Positions 10,214 through 20,368 are shown, numbered from the stretch's first letter. The stretch: 64,000 nucleotides of DNA from Flavobacteriales bacterium (GCA_007125175.1 SLDS01000096.1:1-64000); one strand, 5' to 3'. The notes: generated by a model not told the origin, from the sequence alone. Translations and numbers: made by a program.

Positions 10214-10923
10214 GCCAATGTGCTGATCAGAAACGCTTTGGCAATGGGTAAAAGGGTTTCGTGCTGAGGCAAATCACTTTGAGCCTCCACAGCATAAGCA
10301 TTAGGGGCATGATTTTCAGCTGCCCCACGCATCTTCAAGAGGCTCCATTTTACCGAGCTCAAGTTGCTAAACCTTCCCGCCTCAATTTCTGTGAGATAGG
10401 TGGTGCACACATCCTTGTATGATTCTTGCGAATAGGGTCTCCTCACCAGGCGAAAATGGTAGCTGTATACGCGCACCGATTTGGGCTTGCGAAAGAGCAA
10501 CCATCCGGGCTGATCGGGAGCACCCAGTATACCTACGGGCTCAATGTACACTTCCTCCGATAATTGATCCAGCAATTGTGCGCCATCTCTGTAGAGCATA
10601 TTGAGGCGCTCTTCGGCAAAAGCGATGATCGCGTCGAGCTCAGCCATCACGCCCTGTTCATCGGGAATGGCAGCGCGTATCAGCCGGAGCTTCTTCAAGT
10701 CGATGTCAGAAAGCTCTCTGCGCAAGCCCCCTTCCACCTCCTCCTTGGCGTAGCGATAGGCGATTAGTTGATCAATATGCCGCCTCAAATGCGCCAAATA
10801 TGGCTGAAGTTTGTTTTCAGAAAACTGAGCATCAACTCCTTGAATATACGATAGCAGCTCATAGGTCTTATACTCGTAGTCAAAGAGGGGCTCTACGTAC
10901 CAGGTCTCACTTAAATTTTTCAT
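10210..10923 (-). CDS. Hypothetical protein
   Basis: 237-aa ORF between annotated genes; no recognised motif. Confidence 0.6.
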   Translation of the reverse strand: MKNLSETWYVEPLFDYEYKTYELLSYIQGVDAQFSENKLQPYLAHLRRHIDQLIAYRYAKEEVEGGLRRELSDIDLKKLRLIRAAIPDEQGVMAELDAIIAFAEERLNMLYRDGAQLLDQLSEEVYIEPVGILGAPDQPGWLLFRKPKSVRVYSYHFRLVRRPYSQESYKDVCTTYLTEIEAGRFSNLSSVKWSLLKMRGAAENHAPNAYAVEAQSDLPQHETLLPIAKAFLISTLA

Positions 10924-11027
10924 CTGCTTGTAGACTAGTTCTAACCGTGATGTGCTAATAAAAACGAAAAAAAGCCATCAAAAGGTACCATATTTGTTAC
11001 AATTTTGCCAATCTAAATCCCCGGGAA

Positions 11028-12005
11028 ATGAAAAAGTACGCTTCACTTATTGCTCCCTTCATTCTTTTGATAATGGTCTTTTCATCCTGTGTGCCACAAA
11101 GAAAGCATATGGAAATTGCAAACAAGGAAAAGGAATGCCGCAGCCAGAATGAGAAACTCACCAAGGAAAATGAGCGCCTTGTAACAGAGAATAATGAGGC
11201 CCTATCCAAGGTAGAGGTTGCCGAACGCAAGGTACAGGCGCTTACCTCTGATACTACCGTGCTCGGCACCTCCCTGCGCATTTTGCGAAAGCAATACGAC
11301 AAAATCAATGCCCTGAATGATGAACTCCTCGCGAAAAGCACCAGCCTGCGCGAGGGTACTGAAGCCGATAAGCGGCGACTCATGTCGGATTTGGAAGACC
11401 TTAAAAAGAGCCTTTTGGCCAAGGAAGATGCGCTCGCCCAATTGGAGCGGGCCCTAAATGCCAAGGAATCAGAATTGGAGGACAGAGAGCAGAAGCTGGA
11501 TGAAATGCGATCAATGCTCAGCAAAAAGGATTCGATGATGACTGCCTTGCGAAAGAATGTCTCTGATGCCTTGCTGGGCTTCGAAGGAAAAGGATTGACG
11601 GTGGAGTACAAAAATGGGCGCATCTACGTGAGCATGGAAGCGAAATTGCTTTTTGCTACCGGAAGCGCAGAGGTGGACAAGAAGGGGCGCGAGGTAATCA
11701 TCGACCTGGCCAAGGCCGTTTCCGGAAAGGATGATCTGCAAATTATGGTGGAAGGCCACACCGATACCGATTCCTTCAGCCGAAGCACTTTTCCCCGCAA
11801 CAATTGGGACTTGAGTGTCCTGAGAGCTACTTCTGTGGTGCAGCTCATGCTGGACAATTCGGACCTGGATCCCGTACAAGTTACAGCAGCGGGGCGCGGC
11901 GAGTTCCTTCCCGTAGACCCCGATCAGAAAGCCAAAAACCGCAGGATTGAGGTCATCCTCACGCCCAATCTCGACGAGGTACTTGGTATTGTAGGAGGCG
12001 ATTGA
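11028..12005 (+). CDS. OmpA family lipoprotein with central coiled coil
   Basis: Lipobox 'VFSSCVPQ'; C-terminal OmpA domain 'LLFATGSAEVDKKG...IMVEGHTDTD...NNWDLSVLRATSVVQLM...GRGEFLPVDPDQKAKNRRIEVIL'. Confidence 0.9.
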   Translation: MKKYASLIAPFILLIMVFSSCVPQRKHMEIANKEKECRSQNEKLTKENERLVTENNEALSKVEVAERKVQALTSDTTVLGTSLRILRKQYDKINALNDELLAKSTSLREGTEADKRRLMSDLEDLKKSLLAKEDALAQLERALNAKESELEDREQKLDEMRSMLSKKDSMMTALRKNVSDALLGFEGKGLTVEYKNGRIYVSMEAKLLFATGSAEVDKKGREVIIDLAKAVSGKDDLQIMVEGHTDTDSFSRSTFPRNNWDLSVLRATSVVQLMLDNSDLDPVQVTAAGRGEFLPVDPDQKAKNRRIEVILTPNLDEVLGIVGGD

Positions 12006-12030
12006 TTTCGCTTTCGCAAGAGTGGTTTCC

Positions 12031-13386
12031 TCAGCCAAACATGGCCGCAAGCAGATCCCGCACACGGCTCACCCGCAGCACTTCGAGGCCTGCTGGAGCC
12101 TCTGGCAGGGTGGGGCTGTGACTGGAGATAAACAAGCGTGTGAATCCCAGTTTGGCAGCTTCGGACAGCCTCTGCTCTGTGCGCATCACGGGACGAATTT
12201 CACCCGACAGGCCCACCTCTCCGGCAAAGCAGGTATTGGCGCTGAGGCTTAAATCCTCACTGGATGAGAGCACCGATGCCACCACCGCCAAATCTATGGA
12301 AGGATCCTTCACGCTCAGCCCGCCCGCTAAGTTTATAAACACATCTTTGCTGGCAAGCTTAAAGCCGCAACGCTTCTCAAGCACCGCCAGTAGCATGTGC
12401 AATCGCCTTACATCATAACCCGTGCTGCTACGCTGTGGAGTGCCGTATACAGCGCTGCTCACCAAGGCTTGTACCTCGATGATCAAGGGGCGTATCCCTT
12501 CTACGATGGCGGCCGCAGCGGTGCCGCTGAGCGATTCATTGCGCAGCCCCAATAAGAGGCTGGAAGGATTGGCTACGGGTTTCAGGCCGCTGCCTTCCAT
12601 GTGGTAAATGCCCAGTTCGAAGGTGGATCCAAATCGGTTCTTTGTGCAGCGCAGCAGGCGGAACTGATGCTGCTGATCACCTTCAAAGATTGCTACAGTA
12701 TCTACCATGTGCTCCAACACCTTGGGCCCGGCAATGGCTCCCTCCTTGGTGATGTGGCCAATGAGAAATACAGGGATACCGCTCTCCTTGGCAAATCGCA
12801 TGAGCAGCGCTGCGCTGTCGCGAATTTGGCTTACCGTGCCGGGGGCCGAATCGATCCATGAGGCTTGCAGGGTTTGCACCGAATCGATGACCACAAAAGC
12901 TGGTTTCATCTCCTTGGCTGCTGCGAGGATGGCTTCTGGATCGCTTTGACCGAAGAGATAGCAATTTTCACCGGACGCTCCCAAGCGCCTTGCGCGATCG
13001 GCGATTTGACTTTCGCTTTCTTCTCCGCTTACGTAGAGCACCTTGCCGACATTAGCATCCAAAGCCACCTGCAGCATCAGCGTTGACTTACCGATGCCGG
13101 GCTCTCCACCTATGAGCACCAATGAACCCGGCACGAGGCCGCCGCCCAGCACACGGTTCAACTCCGCATCGGGCAACTGTAGTCGGCTTTCTTCCCCTTG
13201 CTTTACTTCCTTGATTGGCATTGGCTTGTGGCCACGAGCGGAGACTGCCGCAGGTGCTGATCCCTTCTTCTGCACCTTTTCCTCCACGAAGCTATTCCAC
13301 GAGCCACATGAGGGGCATTTGCCCAGCCATTTGGCAGACTCATAGCCGCATTCTGCACAAAAGAATACTGATTTAGCCTTAGCCAT
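12031..13386 (-). CDS. radA: DNA repair protein RadA
   Basis: N-terminal zinc finger CAECGYESAKWLGKCPSCGSWN; Walker A GGEPGIGKST; KNRFGS motif; C-terminal Lon-like domain. Confidence 0.97.
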   Translation of the reverse strand: MAKAKSVFFCAECGYESAKWLGKCPSCGSWNSFVEEKVQKKGSAPAAVSARGHKPMPIKEVKQGEESRLQLPDAELNRVLGGGLVPGSLVLIGGEPGIGKSTLMLQVALDANVGKVLYVSGEESESQIADRARRLGASGENCYLFGQSDPEAILAAAKEMKPAFVVIDSVQTLQASWIDSAPGTVSQIRDSAALLMRFAKESGIPVFLIGHITKEGAIAGPKVLEHMVDTVAIFEGDQQHQFRLLRCTKNRFGSTFELGIYHMEGSGLKPVANPSSLLLGLRNESLSGTAAAAIVEGIRPLIIEVQALVSSAVYGTPQRSSTGYDVRRLHMLLAVLEKRCGFKLASKDVFINLAGGLSVKDPSIDLAVVASVLSSSEDLSLSANTCFAGEVGLSGEIRPVMRTEQRLSEAAKLGFTRLFISSHSPTLPEAPAGLEVLRVSRVRDLLAAMFG

Positions 13387-13903
13387 TCCTGCTCTTCTCG
13401 ATGATTGCCGTGCTTGAGTAGCCTTCGACCAGGGCTATGCTTACCGTGCGTTTGCCCCTTTGGCGCTGCAGGTCAGAGCCCACGAGATAATCTTTGGCAG
13501 AAGGGTCTCTTTGTTCGGGATCGTAGTCGCCACCTTTGGCCAATACATCGGGCTCCAGCTCGCGGATAAGCTCCAAAGGGGTGTGCGCATCAAATATGAT
13601 GACGGCATCCACCACTTGCATAAAGGCCATGAGCAGCGCACGATCATCCTCAGCATTGATAGGGCGATTGGAACCCTTCCCCAGACTTTTTACAGAGCTG
13701 TCGCTATTGATGCCGACGATGAGCCTTGATCCGTGAGATGCGGCCTCGGCCAGGAGCTGCGCATGGCCCCGGTGTAGGATGTCGTATACCCCGTTGGTAA
13801 ATACGATCGTGTGGCCCTGTAGCCGCCATACTGCACAGCTGCGCTTGAGCTGCTCGAGGCTCTGGATTTTTTGCTTTATCGACTCAAGTCTTGACTCTTG
13901 CAT
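13379..13903 (-). CDS. rfaE2: D-glycero-beta-D-manno-heptose 1-phosphate adenylyltransferase (stand-alone)
   Basis: 'VFTNGVYDILHRGHAQLLAEAASHGSRLIVGINSDSSVK' nucleotidyltransferase signature and 'VLAKGGDYDPE'. Confidence 0.9.
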   Translation of the reverse strand: MQESRLESIKQKIQSLEQLKRSCAVWRLQGHTIVFTNGVYDILHRGHAQLLAEAASHGSRLIVGINSDSSVKSLGKGSNRPINAEDDRALLMAFMQVVDAVIIFDAHTPLELIRELEPDVLAKGGDYDPEQRDPSAKDYLVGSDLQRQRGKRTVSIALVEGYSSTAIIEKSRNG

Positions 13904-14951
13904 TGCTGGAACGGTTTACGATGGGAATGAGCAGCATACTGAGGCCTCCAAAAATGACGATCATCGATGTTTGGGAGAACCAAATGATCCAACCGAGTGC
14001 GAATCCGGTTTCACCGGCGATGCCATAGAGCATCAGGGCCTGCATGATGCCCACTGGAAAGGCGCCTATGCCACCCGGAATGATGATAATCGCCAGGCTC
14101 CCCACAACAAAAGAAGCCGATACGGCATCGGGGCCTAGATGCCCGGTTTCGGGAATGGCGAAGAAGCAGACCCAAAACATGGCGATGTAACAGGCCCATA
14201 TGGCTAGAGTAGCAATCAGATAGGAGACCCGCCGCTTCATTTTGAAAATGCTGCGCAAACCTTCCAGGATGCCCTCCTTAAGCTCCCATGCTTTGTGAAC
14301 CACCGGAATGTGCTTGAAGCGATCGAGTGCTTTTATGGCCAGGGTGCCGACCAGCACAGCCACTATCAGCATAGTCCAGAGAATAAAGGAGCTGGCCCTT
14401 CCGGAAATGGAGCTCAGCAATTGATCCGCCACAGGCTGCAAAACACTGTATTGCAGAACCAGGGTGAGCAAACTGATCAATAAGAGCAGCACGAAATCCA
14501 GTGCCCGCTCAGAGAGGATGGAGCCAAAACTTTTGTCGAAAGGCACCCCTTCGTACTTGGTGATGGCAGCTGCGCGGCTCGCTTCACCTACACGGGGTAA
14601 AACCAGATTGACGATGTACCCGATCATCACGGCAAGGAAACCATTGAAATTGCTGATCTGACGCCCCATTGCTTCCAATTGAAAATTCCAACGATAGGCC
14701 CGGATGTAATGACTCAGCAAGCCTATGAGGAAGGATAATCCCACGAACCAGTAATTGGCCTTTCGCAGGGCTGTGAACAGGGTATTCCGCTGATCTTGAT
14801 CCAGCTGGGCGTAGATGTGCACTACCAGATAAATCCCTACACCTATCGGGATCAAAATTTTGAGTAGAGAACCAAGCGTTTTGTTCACAATGGAGAGATT
14901 GCAGAGTGTAAAGGTAAGGATTGATTCACGGCGGCAGCTCGCATTGGCCAA
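13884..14951 (-). CDS. Flippase-like domain protein (lysylphosphatidylglycerol synthase TM / YbhN family)
   Basis: Multi-TM protein; 'LSHYIRAYRWNFQLEAMG', 'MIGYIVNLVLPRVGEASRAAAITKYEGVPFDKSFGSILSERALDF' diagnostic. Confidence 0.9.
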   Translation of the reverse strand: MANASCRRESILTFTLCNLSIVNKTLGSLLKILIPIGVGIYLVVHIYAQLDQDQRNTLFTALRKANYWFVGLSFLIGLLSHYIRAYRWNFQLEAMGRQISNFNGFLAVMIGYIVNLVLPRVGEASRAAAITKYEGVPFDKSFGSILSERALDFVLLLLISLLTLVLQYSVLQPVADQLLSSISGRASSFILWTMLIVAVLVGTLAIKALDRFKHIPVVHKAWELKEGILEGLRSIFKMKRRVSYLIATLAIWACYIAMFWVCFFAIPETGHLGPDAVSASFVVGSLAIIIIPGGIGAFPVGIMQALMLYGIAGETGFALGWIIWFSQTSMIVIFGGLSMLLIPIVNRSSNARVKT

Positions 14952-14952
14952 A

Positions 14953-15804
14953 TTAGCAGAGGCGCATGTTGTCGATCAGGCGTATGCCTCCTACTCTTGC
15001 CGCAACGAGGGCCACGACCTCATCCTTTTGTGCTTCTGCGGAATGCTCCATCGGGCGGAGGCTTTTAGCGTCCAGCACCTCGAAGTATTCGAGGTCGAGC
15101 CCATTGCATCCCTGCAGCAGTTTGCGTCCTAGGGCCGCGAGCCCTTTGCGCTCCCCCTTGCTGTAAGCGGCTTTCACCTCGCGGAGTGTGGCGCTTATGT
15201 GAAGGGCAGTAGTCCTGTCTTGCTCTCGGAGCAATTGATTTCGAGAGCTCATTGCGAGGCCGTCAGGGTCTCTTACAGTTTCGCATCCCACAATGTCTAT
15301 CCCCATGTTGAGCTCAGCTGCCATGGCCCTGATTACCAAATACTGCTGGTAATCCTTGAGCCCGAAGTAAGCCCTGTCCGGAGCGATCAATTCAAAAAAG
15401 CGCCTCACTACTGCCACCACACCCGAAAAGTGGCCCGGGCGGTGTTTGCCTTCAAGACCTTGAGCTACTTCATAATGCACCTCAGTGCTTGCGGTATTGC
15501 CCTTTGGGTAGATGGTGCTGTACTCTGGCAGAAACACAGCCGTGCAGGAGGCTTGTGCCAGGGTATGGATATCCGATCCTTCCTGACGCGGATAGCATTC
15601 AAAGTCTTTAGGGTCATTGAATTGGGCGGGGTTCACGTAAATGGAGGCAATGCAGGCGTCATTTTCTTGTAAGGCGCGCTGTACCAGGCTTACATGCCCT
15701 TGATGCAGGGCTCCCATGGTTGGCACGAAGCCCAAAGTAGCCTGTCGAGAGCGGAGGTCGTCGAGAAAGCCCTGAAGTTCTTCTTGTGATTTAATCAGCT
15801 GCAT
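14953..15804 (-). CDS. panC: Pantoate--beta-alanine ligase
   Basis: 'GFVPTMGALHQGHVSLVQRAL', 'SIYVNPAQFN', 'RPGHFSGVVAVVRRFFELIAPDRAYFGLKDYQQ', 'RDPDGLAMSSRNQLL'. Confidence 0.96.
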   Translation of the reverse strand: MQLIKSQEELQGFLDDLRSRQATLGFVPTMGALHQGHVSLVQRALQENDACIASIYVNPAQFNDPKDFECYPRQEGSDIHTLAQASCTAVFLPEYSTIYPKGNTASTEVHYEVAQGLEGKHRPGHFSGVVAVVRRFFELIAPDRAYFGLKDYQQYLVIRAMAAELNMGIDIVGCETVRDPDGLAMSSRNQLLREQDRTTALHISATLREVKAAYSKGERKGLAALGRKLLQGCNGLDLEYFEVLDAKSLRPMEHSAEAQKDEVVALVAARVGGIRLIDNMRLC

Positions 15805-15873
15805 GGCAGATTGTTGCACGCAAGTTTGGCAGTGCCAAAGCATAGGGAAAAGCGGCCAAAGCTAAGTGATTAT

Positions 15874-15905
15874 GTTGAGAATACCGGAGTTTTTTCGTAA
15901 TTTTG
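15874..15905 (+). promoter_or_regulatory. Putative Bacteroidota-type promoter for the glgA-like gene
   Basis: gttg (15874-15877), 20-nt spacer, taattttg (15898-15905) matching TTG / TAnnTTTG; 28 bp before the ATG at 15934. Confidence 0.5.
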
Positions 15906-15933
15906 TATCTCCAAATATTATTTCCACCAATTT

Positions 15934-16761
15934 ATGAAGAAGATGAGAGTTTTGTATGTGTCGCAGGAAATTACCCCTTTTCTGCCTAAGAATGCGTTGT
16001 CTGAGGTGTCGAGGAATTTGCCGCAAGGCATCCACGAAAAGGGTAGGGAGATTAGAGTATTCATGCCCAAGTACGGAACCATCAATGAGCGCCGCCATCA
16101 GCTACACGAGGTGATTAGGCTTTCCGGCATGAACTTGGTCGTGGATGATACAGATCATCCGCTAATCATAAAGGTCGCTTCCATTCCCACTGCGCGCATG
16201 CAAGTATACTTCATTGACAATGAAGATTACTTTCAAAGAAAGGCAGTGCTGAAGGATAAGAGCGGCAAATACTTTGCCGACAATGATGAGAGAGCCATAT
16301 TTTTCTGCCGAGGCGTACTCGAGACTGTTCGTAAGTTGGGTTGGGCTCCGGATGTGATTCACTGCCACGGCTGGTTCACTTCCTTATTGCCGCTCTACGT
16401 TAAGAAACTCTACAATGACGACCCACATTTTGAGAATTCCAAAGTGGTATTCTCCGCTTATCAAAGCGAATTCAATGGCAGCCTGAACGAAAAACTTGCC
16501 GACAAACTCGCTTTCGACGGCTTCAGCCGGGATGATATGAGTGAAGCAAGCAGCCCGAGTTTGGAGAGTTTGCACCGACTTGCTTTCCGCTACAGCGACG
16601 GTATCGTTGAGGGTAGCCCTGAGCTTGACCCTAAAGTGGCACAGGCCATCAGCGATTCAGGTAAAAGCGTTCTCGAATACTGCGAGCCGGCCTCATGCGT
16701 TAAGGCCTACAGTGACTTCTATGACGAAATACTTCAAGACAGCTCTGTGCTGGTTGATTGA
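15934..16761 (+). CDS. Glycogen/starch synthase-like protein (GT5 N-terminal catalytic domain only)
   Basis: 'MRVLYVSQEITPFLPKNALSEVSRNLPQGIHEKGREIRVFMPKYG' and 'PDVIHCHGWFTSLLPLYVK'; 275 aa, so no room for a C-terminal GT-B domain. Confidence 0.85.
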   Translation: MKKMRVLYVSQEITPFLPKNALSEVSRNLPQGIHEKGREIRVFMPKYGTINERRHQLHEVIRLSGMNLVVDDTDHPLIIKVASIPTARMQVYFIDNEDYFQRKAVLKDKSGKYFADNDERAIFFCRGVLETVRKLGWAPDVIHCHGWFTSLLPLYVKKLYNDDPHFENSKVVFSAYQSEFNGSLNEKLADKLAFDGFSRDDMSEASSPSLESLHRLAFRYSDGIVEGSPELDPKVAQAISDSGKSVLEYCEPASCVKAYSDFYDEILQDSSVLVD

Positions 16762-16807
16762 TTCACTGAGAATCACATCTTCAATTTTCTTTTGGAAGCG
16801 ATCCGCC

Positions 16808-18178
16808 ATGCGGGTCGCTATCCTTTTTTGTGCAGGAGCCCTGGCAACACTTTCCTGCACTCGGCCCGAAGAAGAGCTGGGTGTCGGATTGCAAGATGAA
16901 GACAACCTTTTGTCAGTGCTTGGTGTCGACACTTTCACGCTCAGGGCCTGGACACTCCCCGAAGAACGTCTGCGCTCTGACAACTTCAACCCCGGATTGG
17001 TGGGGGCTTATGTCGACCCGATTTTTGGGTTTCTTAAAGCTGAGCATGTTACAGAGCTTAGGCTATCTACAAGCAATCCCGTCTTTGCTGCTCCCGGCAG
17101 CAGCCGGCAGGATCTTGTGGTGGATTCCCTGGTGCTCCACCTGAGCTACATTACCAATTTGACGACAGGAGGCAATACGGCGGTGTATGGCAATAAAGGT
17201 CCGCAGTTTTTTAGGGTGTATGAGGTCACCGACAGCCTTTCGATCGATTCCAGCTACTTCCACACGCGCCCCGTGTCATTTATCGACGAGGATTTGGTGC
17301 TGCCCGGGCGCAATCTGGTGCGGCCCGTCACGGACGATACGACCTTCATCGGAGGAGCCCTTGCACTGCCCGAGTTGCGGCTTCCGCTAAGGACGGAGAT
17401 TGCTGAGCGCATCCTTGACTTTAACGACAGTCAAGGGCTTACTATAGCCCAGTTCATTTCACTGGTCAAGGGATTGTACATCACAGTTGACGAAACCCAG
17501 TTCAACCCGTTCACCACAGGCATAGTGTATTTCGACACCCATACCCAGCTGAGCAGGATGAGCATGTACTACCGCAATACGGCGCTCAATGATACAGCAC
17601 GCTATGACTTCCTCATTCGGAACAATTCCGGGAAGTACGCCCGCTTTCAGCATGTCAGGGATCAGGCCCATCCTACCCTGGTGGATCAGATAGTCAATGA
17701 CAATCCTGCTAGCGGTGCTCAGGATCTTTATGTACAAGCCGGCGCAGGCACCAAGTTGCGCATTGACCTGCCTCATATCGAGACGCTGCGGGGCTTGCAG
17801 GGTGAAGCTATCAGCCAGGCGGTACTCACTTTGCCGGTAAGGCAAAAGAGTGTGGGGGTTTTCAATCCGCCACAGCGGCTCTTTATCTTTGCCCTTGATG
17901 ATGAGGGTAATGCCTTCTTAATAGACGATCAATTGGATGCGGGATCAGGAGCCTTCGTAGGAGGTGCTTACGACCCGCAAAAGGGACACTACCAATTCAC
18001 CATCTCTCGGTACTTGCAGCAGGTAATCAATGGCACACGTCCATTCAATGGCCTGGAGATCGTATCGGAGCGGGCGGCCTTTTCGGCAAATAGGGCGGTG
18101 CTCAACGGGCCGGAATACCCCGACCCTGTAGCCACCGAGAAAAACATGAAATTGCAGATTATTTTCACCAAGTATTAA
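16808..18178 (+). CDS. DUF4270 family lipoprotein
   Basis: Start MRVAILFCAGALATLSCTRPEEELGVGLQ; conserved position between glgA-like and glmS. Confidence 0.8.
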   Translation: MRVAILFCAGALATLSCTRPEEELGVGLQDEDNLLSVLGVDTFTLRAWTLPEERLRSDNFNPGLVGAYVDPIFGFLKAEHVTELRLSTSNPVFAAPGSSRQDLVVDSLVLHLSYITNLTTGGNTAVYGNKGPQFFRVYEVTDSLSIDSSYFHTRPVSFIDEDLVLPGRNLVRPVTDDTTFIGGALALPELRLPLRTEIAERILDFNDSQGLTIAQFISLVKGLYITVDETQFNPFTTGIVYFDTHTQLSRMSMYYRNTALNDTARYDFLIRNNSGKYARFQHVRDQAHPTLVDQIVNDNPASGAQDLYVQAGAGTKLRIDLPHIETLRGLQGEAISQAVLTLPVRQKSVGVFNPPQRLFIFALDDEGNAFLIDDQLDAGSGAFVGGAYDPQKGHYQFTISRYLQQVINGTRPFNGLEIVSERAAFSANRAVLNGPEYPDPVATEKNMKLQIIFTKY

Positions 18179-18183
18179 AGTGT

Positions 18184-20034
18184 ATGTGTGGAATCGTAGG
18201 GTATATCGGCACAAGGCAAGCTTATCCCATTTTGATAAATGGCTTGAGACGTCTGGAATATCGAGGTTATGACAGCGCCGGAGTGGCTACCCTGCACGAG
18301 GGCGAGCTGCAGGCTTTCAAGTGTAAAGGCAAGGTTTCGAATTTGGAAAGCCTCATCAGCGAGCAGGGAGGCATCAAAGGGCAGGTCGGCATCGGTCATA
18401 CGCGCTGGGCCACACATGGGCCTCCCAATGATGTGAATGCCCACCCGCATGGCAGTGAGGATAATGGACTTGTGATGATCCACAATGGAATCATCGAAAA
18501 CTATCTCCCGCTCAGGGAGGAGCTCACCGCCCGAGGACATCAATTCAAGAGCGATACCGATACCGAGGTTTTGATCCACCTCATAGATGATATACGCAAG
18601 AATGCCGATGTGAGCATCTTTGAGGCTGTACGGATCGCACTCGGAGAGGTCGTTGGAGCCTACGCCATCGTGGTGATGGATGTAAATACGCCCCATCAGC
18701 TCATTGCTGCAAAAAAGGGGAGCCCGCTAGTGGTCGGTATTGGAGATCAGCACAGGGAGTATTTTATTGCCTCTGATGCCACACCAATTGTGGAGCACAC
18801 CAAGGATGTGGTGTATCTGGAAGACGAAGAGATTGCCATCATAGATGTGGTGGAAGGCTTTAAGCTAAAGAATATCAAGAATCAGGAGAAGACGCCATAC
18901 GTGCAGGCCCTGGAGTTGAAATTGGAGGCTTTAGAGAAAAGTGGGTATGAGCACTTCATGCTCAAAGAGATCTATGAGCAGCCGCGCTCCATCCGCGATA
19001 GCATGCGCGGCCGCTTGCGCGCCGATATTGGCAAGGTGGAGTTGGGGGGCATCCGCGATTACATCCAAAAATTTGTGCACGCCAAGCGTATTATCATCCT
19101 CGGCTGCGGTACGAGTTGGCATGCCGGTCTGGTGGGAGAATACCTCTTTGAAGACCTGGCCCGCGTACCTGTTGAGGTAGAATATGCCTCAGAGTTTAGG
19201 TACCGGAATCCTGTGATCTACGAAGACGATGTAGTCATAGCCATTTCCCAATCGGGCGAAACAGCCGATACACTTGCAGCCATTGAGCTGGCCAAGTCAA
19301 AGGGAGCCACGATTATCGGAATTTGCAATGTGATCGGCTCATCCATACCCCGCGCCACCCACGCTGGCTCCTATACCCATGCCGGCCCTGAGATCGGTGT
19401 GGCCTCTACAAAGGCTTTTACGGCCCAAGTTACTGTGCTTACCCTCATGGCCCTCCATGTGGCGCACGAGAAGGGCTCTATCACAAGCAGCCGTTACCAC
19501 CGCTTGCTTATCGAGCTGGATTCCATTCCCGAAAAGGTGGAAAAATTGCTCAATCGCAATGGTGAGATCAAGGAAATTGCCAAGGTGTACAAAGATGCGC
19601 CCAATGCCCTGTATTTGGGCAGAGGCTACAATTTTCCTGTAGCTTTAGAGGGTGCACTCAAGCTGAAAGAAATCTCTTACATCCACGCCGAGGGTTATCC
19701 TGCAGCCGAAATGAAGCATGGCCCTATCGCTCTTATCGATGAGGAAATGCCTGTGTTTTTCATCGCTCCAAAGGGAGGGGCTTACGAAAAAATTGTGAGC
19801 AATATCCAAGAGGTGAAGGCAAGGAAAGGCAAGATCATTGCACTGATTACCGAAGGTGAGCAGCAGGTGGGCGGCATGGCCGATCACAGCATACAAATTC
19901 CCGATACGGATGAGTGCCTCTTGCCCTTAATTACCGTTGTGCCTTTGCAGCTGCTGAGTTATCACATAGCGGTGATGCGCGGCTGCAATGTGGATCAACC
20001 ACGCAATCTGGCCAAGTCGGTTACGGTAGAGTAG
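18184..20034 (+). CDS. glmS: Glutamine--fructose-6-phosphate aminotransferase (isomerizing)
   Basis: N-terminal MCGIVGYIGTRQAYPILINGLRRLEYRGYDSAGVA; SIS domains; C-terminal 'QPRNLAKSVTVE'. Confidence 0.98.
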   Translation: MCGIVGYIGTRQAYPILINGLRRLEYRGYDSAGVATLHEGELQAFKCKGKVSNLESLISEQGGIKGQVGIGHTRWATHGPPNDVNAHPHGSEDNGLVMIHNGIIENYLPLREELTARGHQFKSDTDTEVLIHLIDDIRKNADVSIFEAVRIALGEVVGAYAIVVMDVNTPHQLIAAKKGSPLVVGIGDQHREYFIASDATPIVEHTKDVVYLEDEEIAIIDVVEGFKLKNIKNQEKTPYVQALELKLEALEKSGYEHFMLKEIYEQPRSIRDSMRGRLRADIGKVELGGIRDYIQKFVHAKRIIILGCGTSWHAGLVGEYLFEDLARVPVEVEYASEFRYRNPVIYEDDVVIAISQSGETADTLAAIELAKSKGATIIGICNVIGSSIPRATHAGSYTHAGPEIGVASTKAFTAQVTVLTLMALHVAHEKGSITSSRYHRLLIELDSIPEKVEKLLNRNGEIKEIAKVYKDAPNALYLGRGYNFPVALEGALKLKEISYIHAEGYPAAEMKHGPIALIDEEMPVFFIAPKGGAYEKIVSNIQEVKARKGKIIALITEGEQQVGGMADHSIQIPDTDECLLPLITVVPLQLLSYHIAVMRGCNVDQPRNLAKSVTVE

Positions 20035-20242
20035 GGCTCTGAAAAGCGATGAGAACATAGATTCTACACCTTGGAACACCTGTATTTAATTGTTTGAGAG
20101 GGTCATGTGCCGCGCAGCAAAAAATTGTGCTTTGTATATCTCTCTTCGCAATCACGGACTGCAACTGTCAGAGCTTGGGAGAGATACATTTTTTACGACT
20201 CGCATCTTTCGCTCATCTCAATTTTTTGGGCAGGCCCCAAAG

Positions 20243-20274
20243 AAAAAGCCCGTGGCTTTAATTGCACGGGCTTT
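20243..20274 (-). terminator. Rho-independent terminator-like hairpin downstream of cysN
   Basis: 10-bp stem aaagcccgtg/cacgggcttt; on the minus strand followed by a T-rich run (tttttcttt). Confidence 0.65.
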
Positions 20275-20368
20275 CAGAGATTTTCGGCAAGACGACAGCG
20301 AAGGATATCTCCTTACCTTTTTTGCGGCAGCCTGAATCCAGCTGCAATTGGGTGCGATTTTCAGGCCA

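Noticed and set aside
18184-20034. glmS as part of the sulfated-polymer cluster
   Set aside because: It sits in the conserved panC/glgA-like/DUF4270/glmS block and is separated from cysN by about 335 bp with a terminator-like hairpin; treated as housekeeping.
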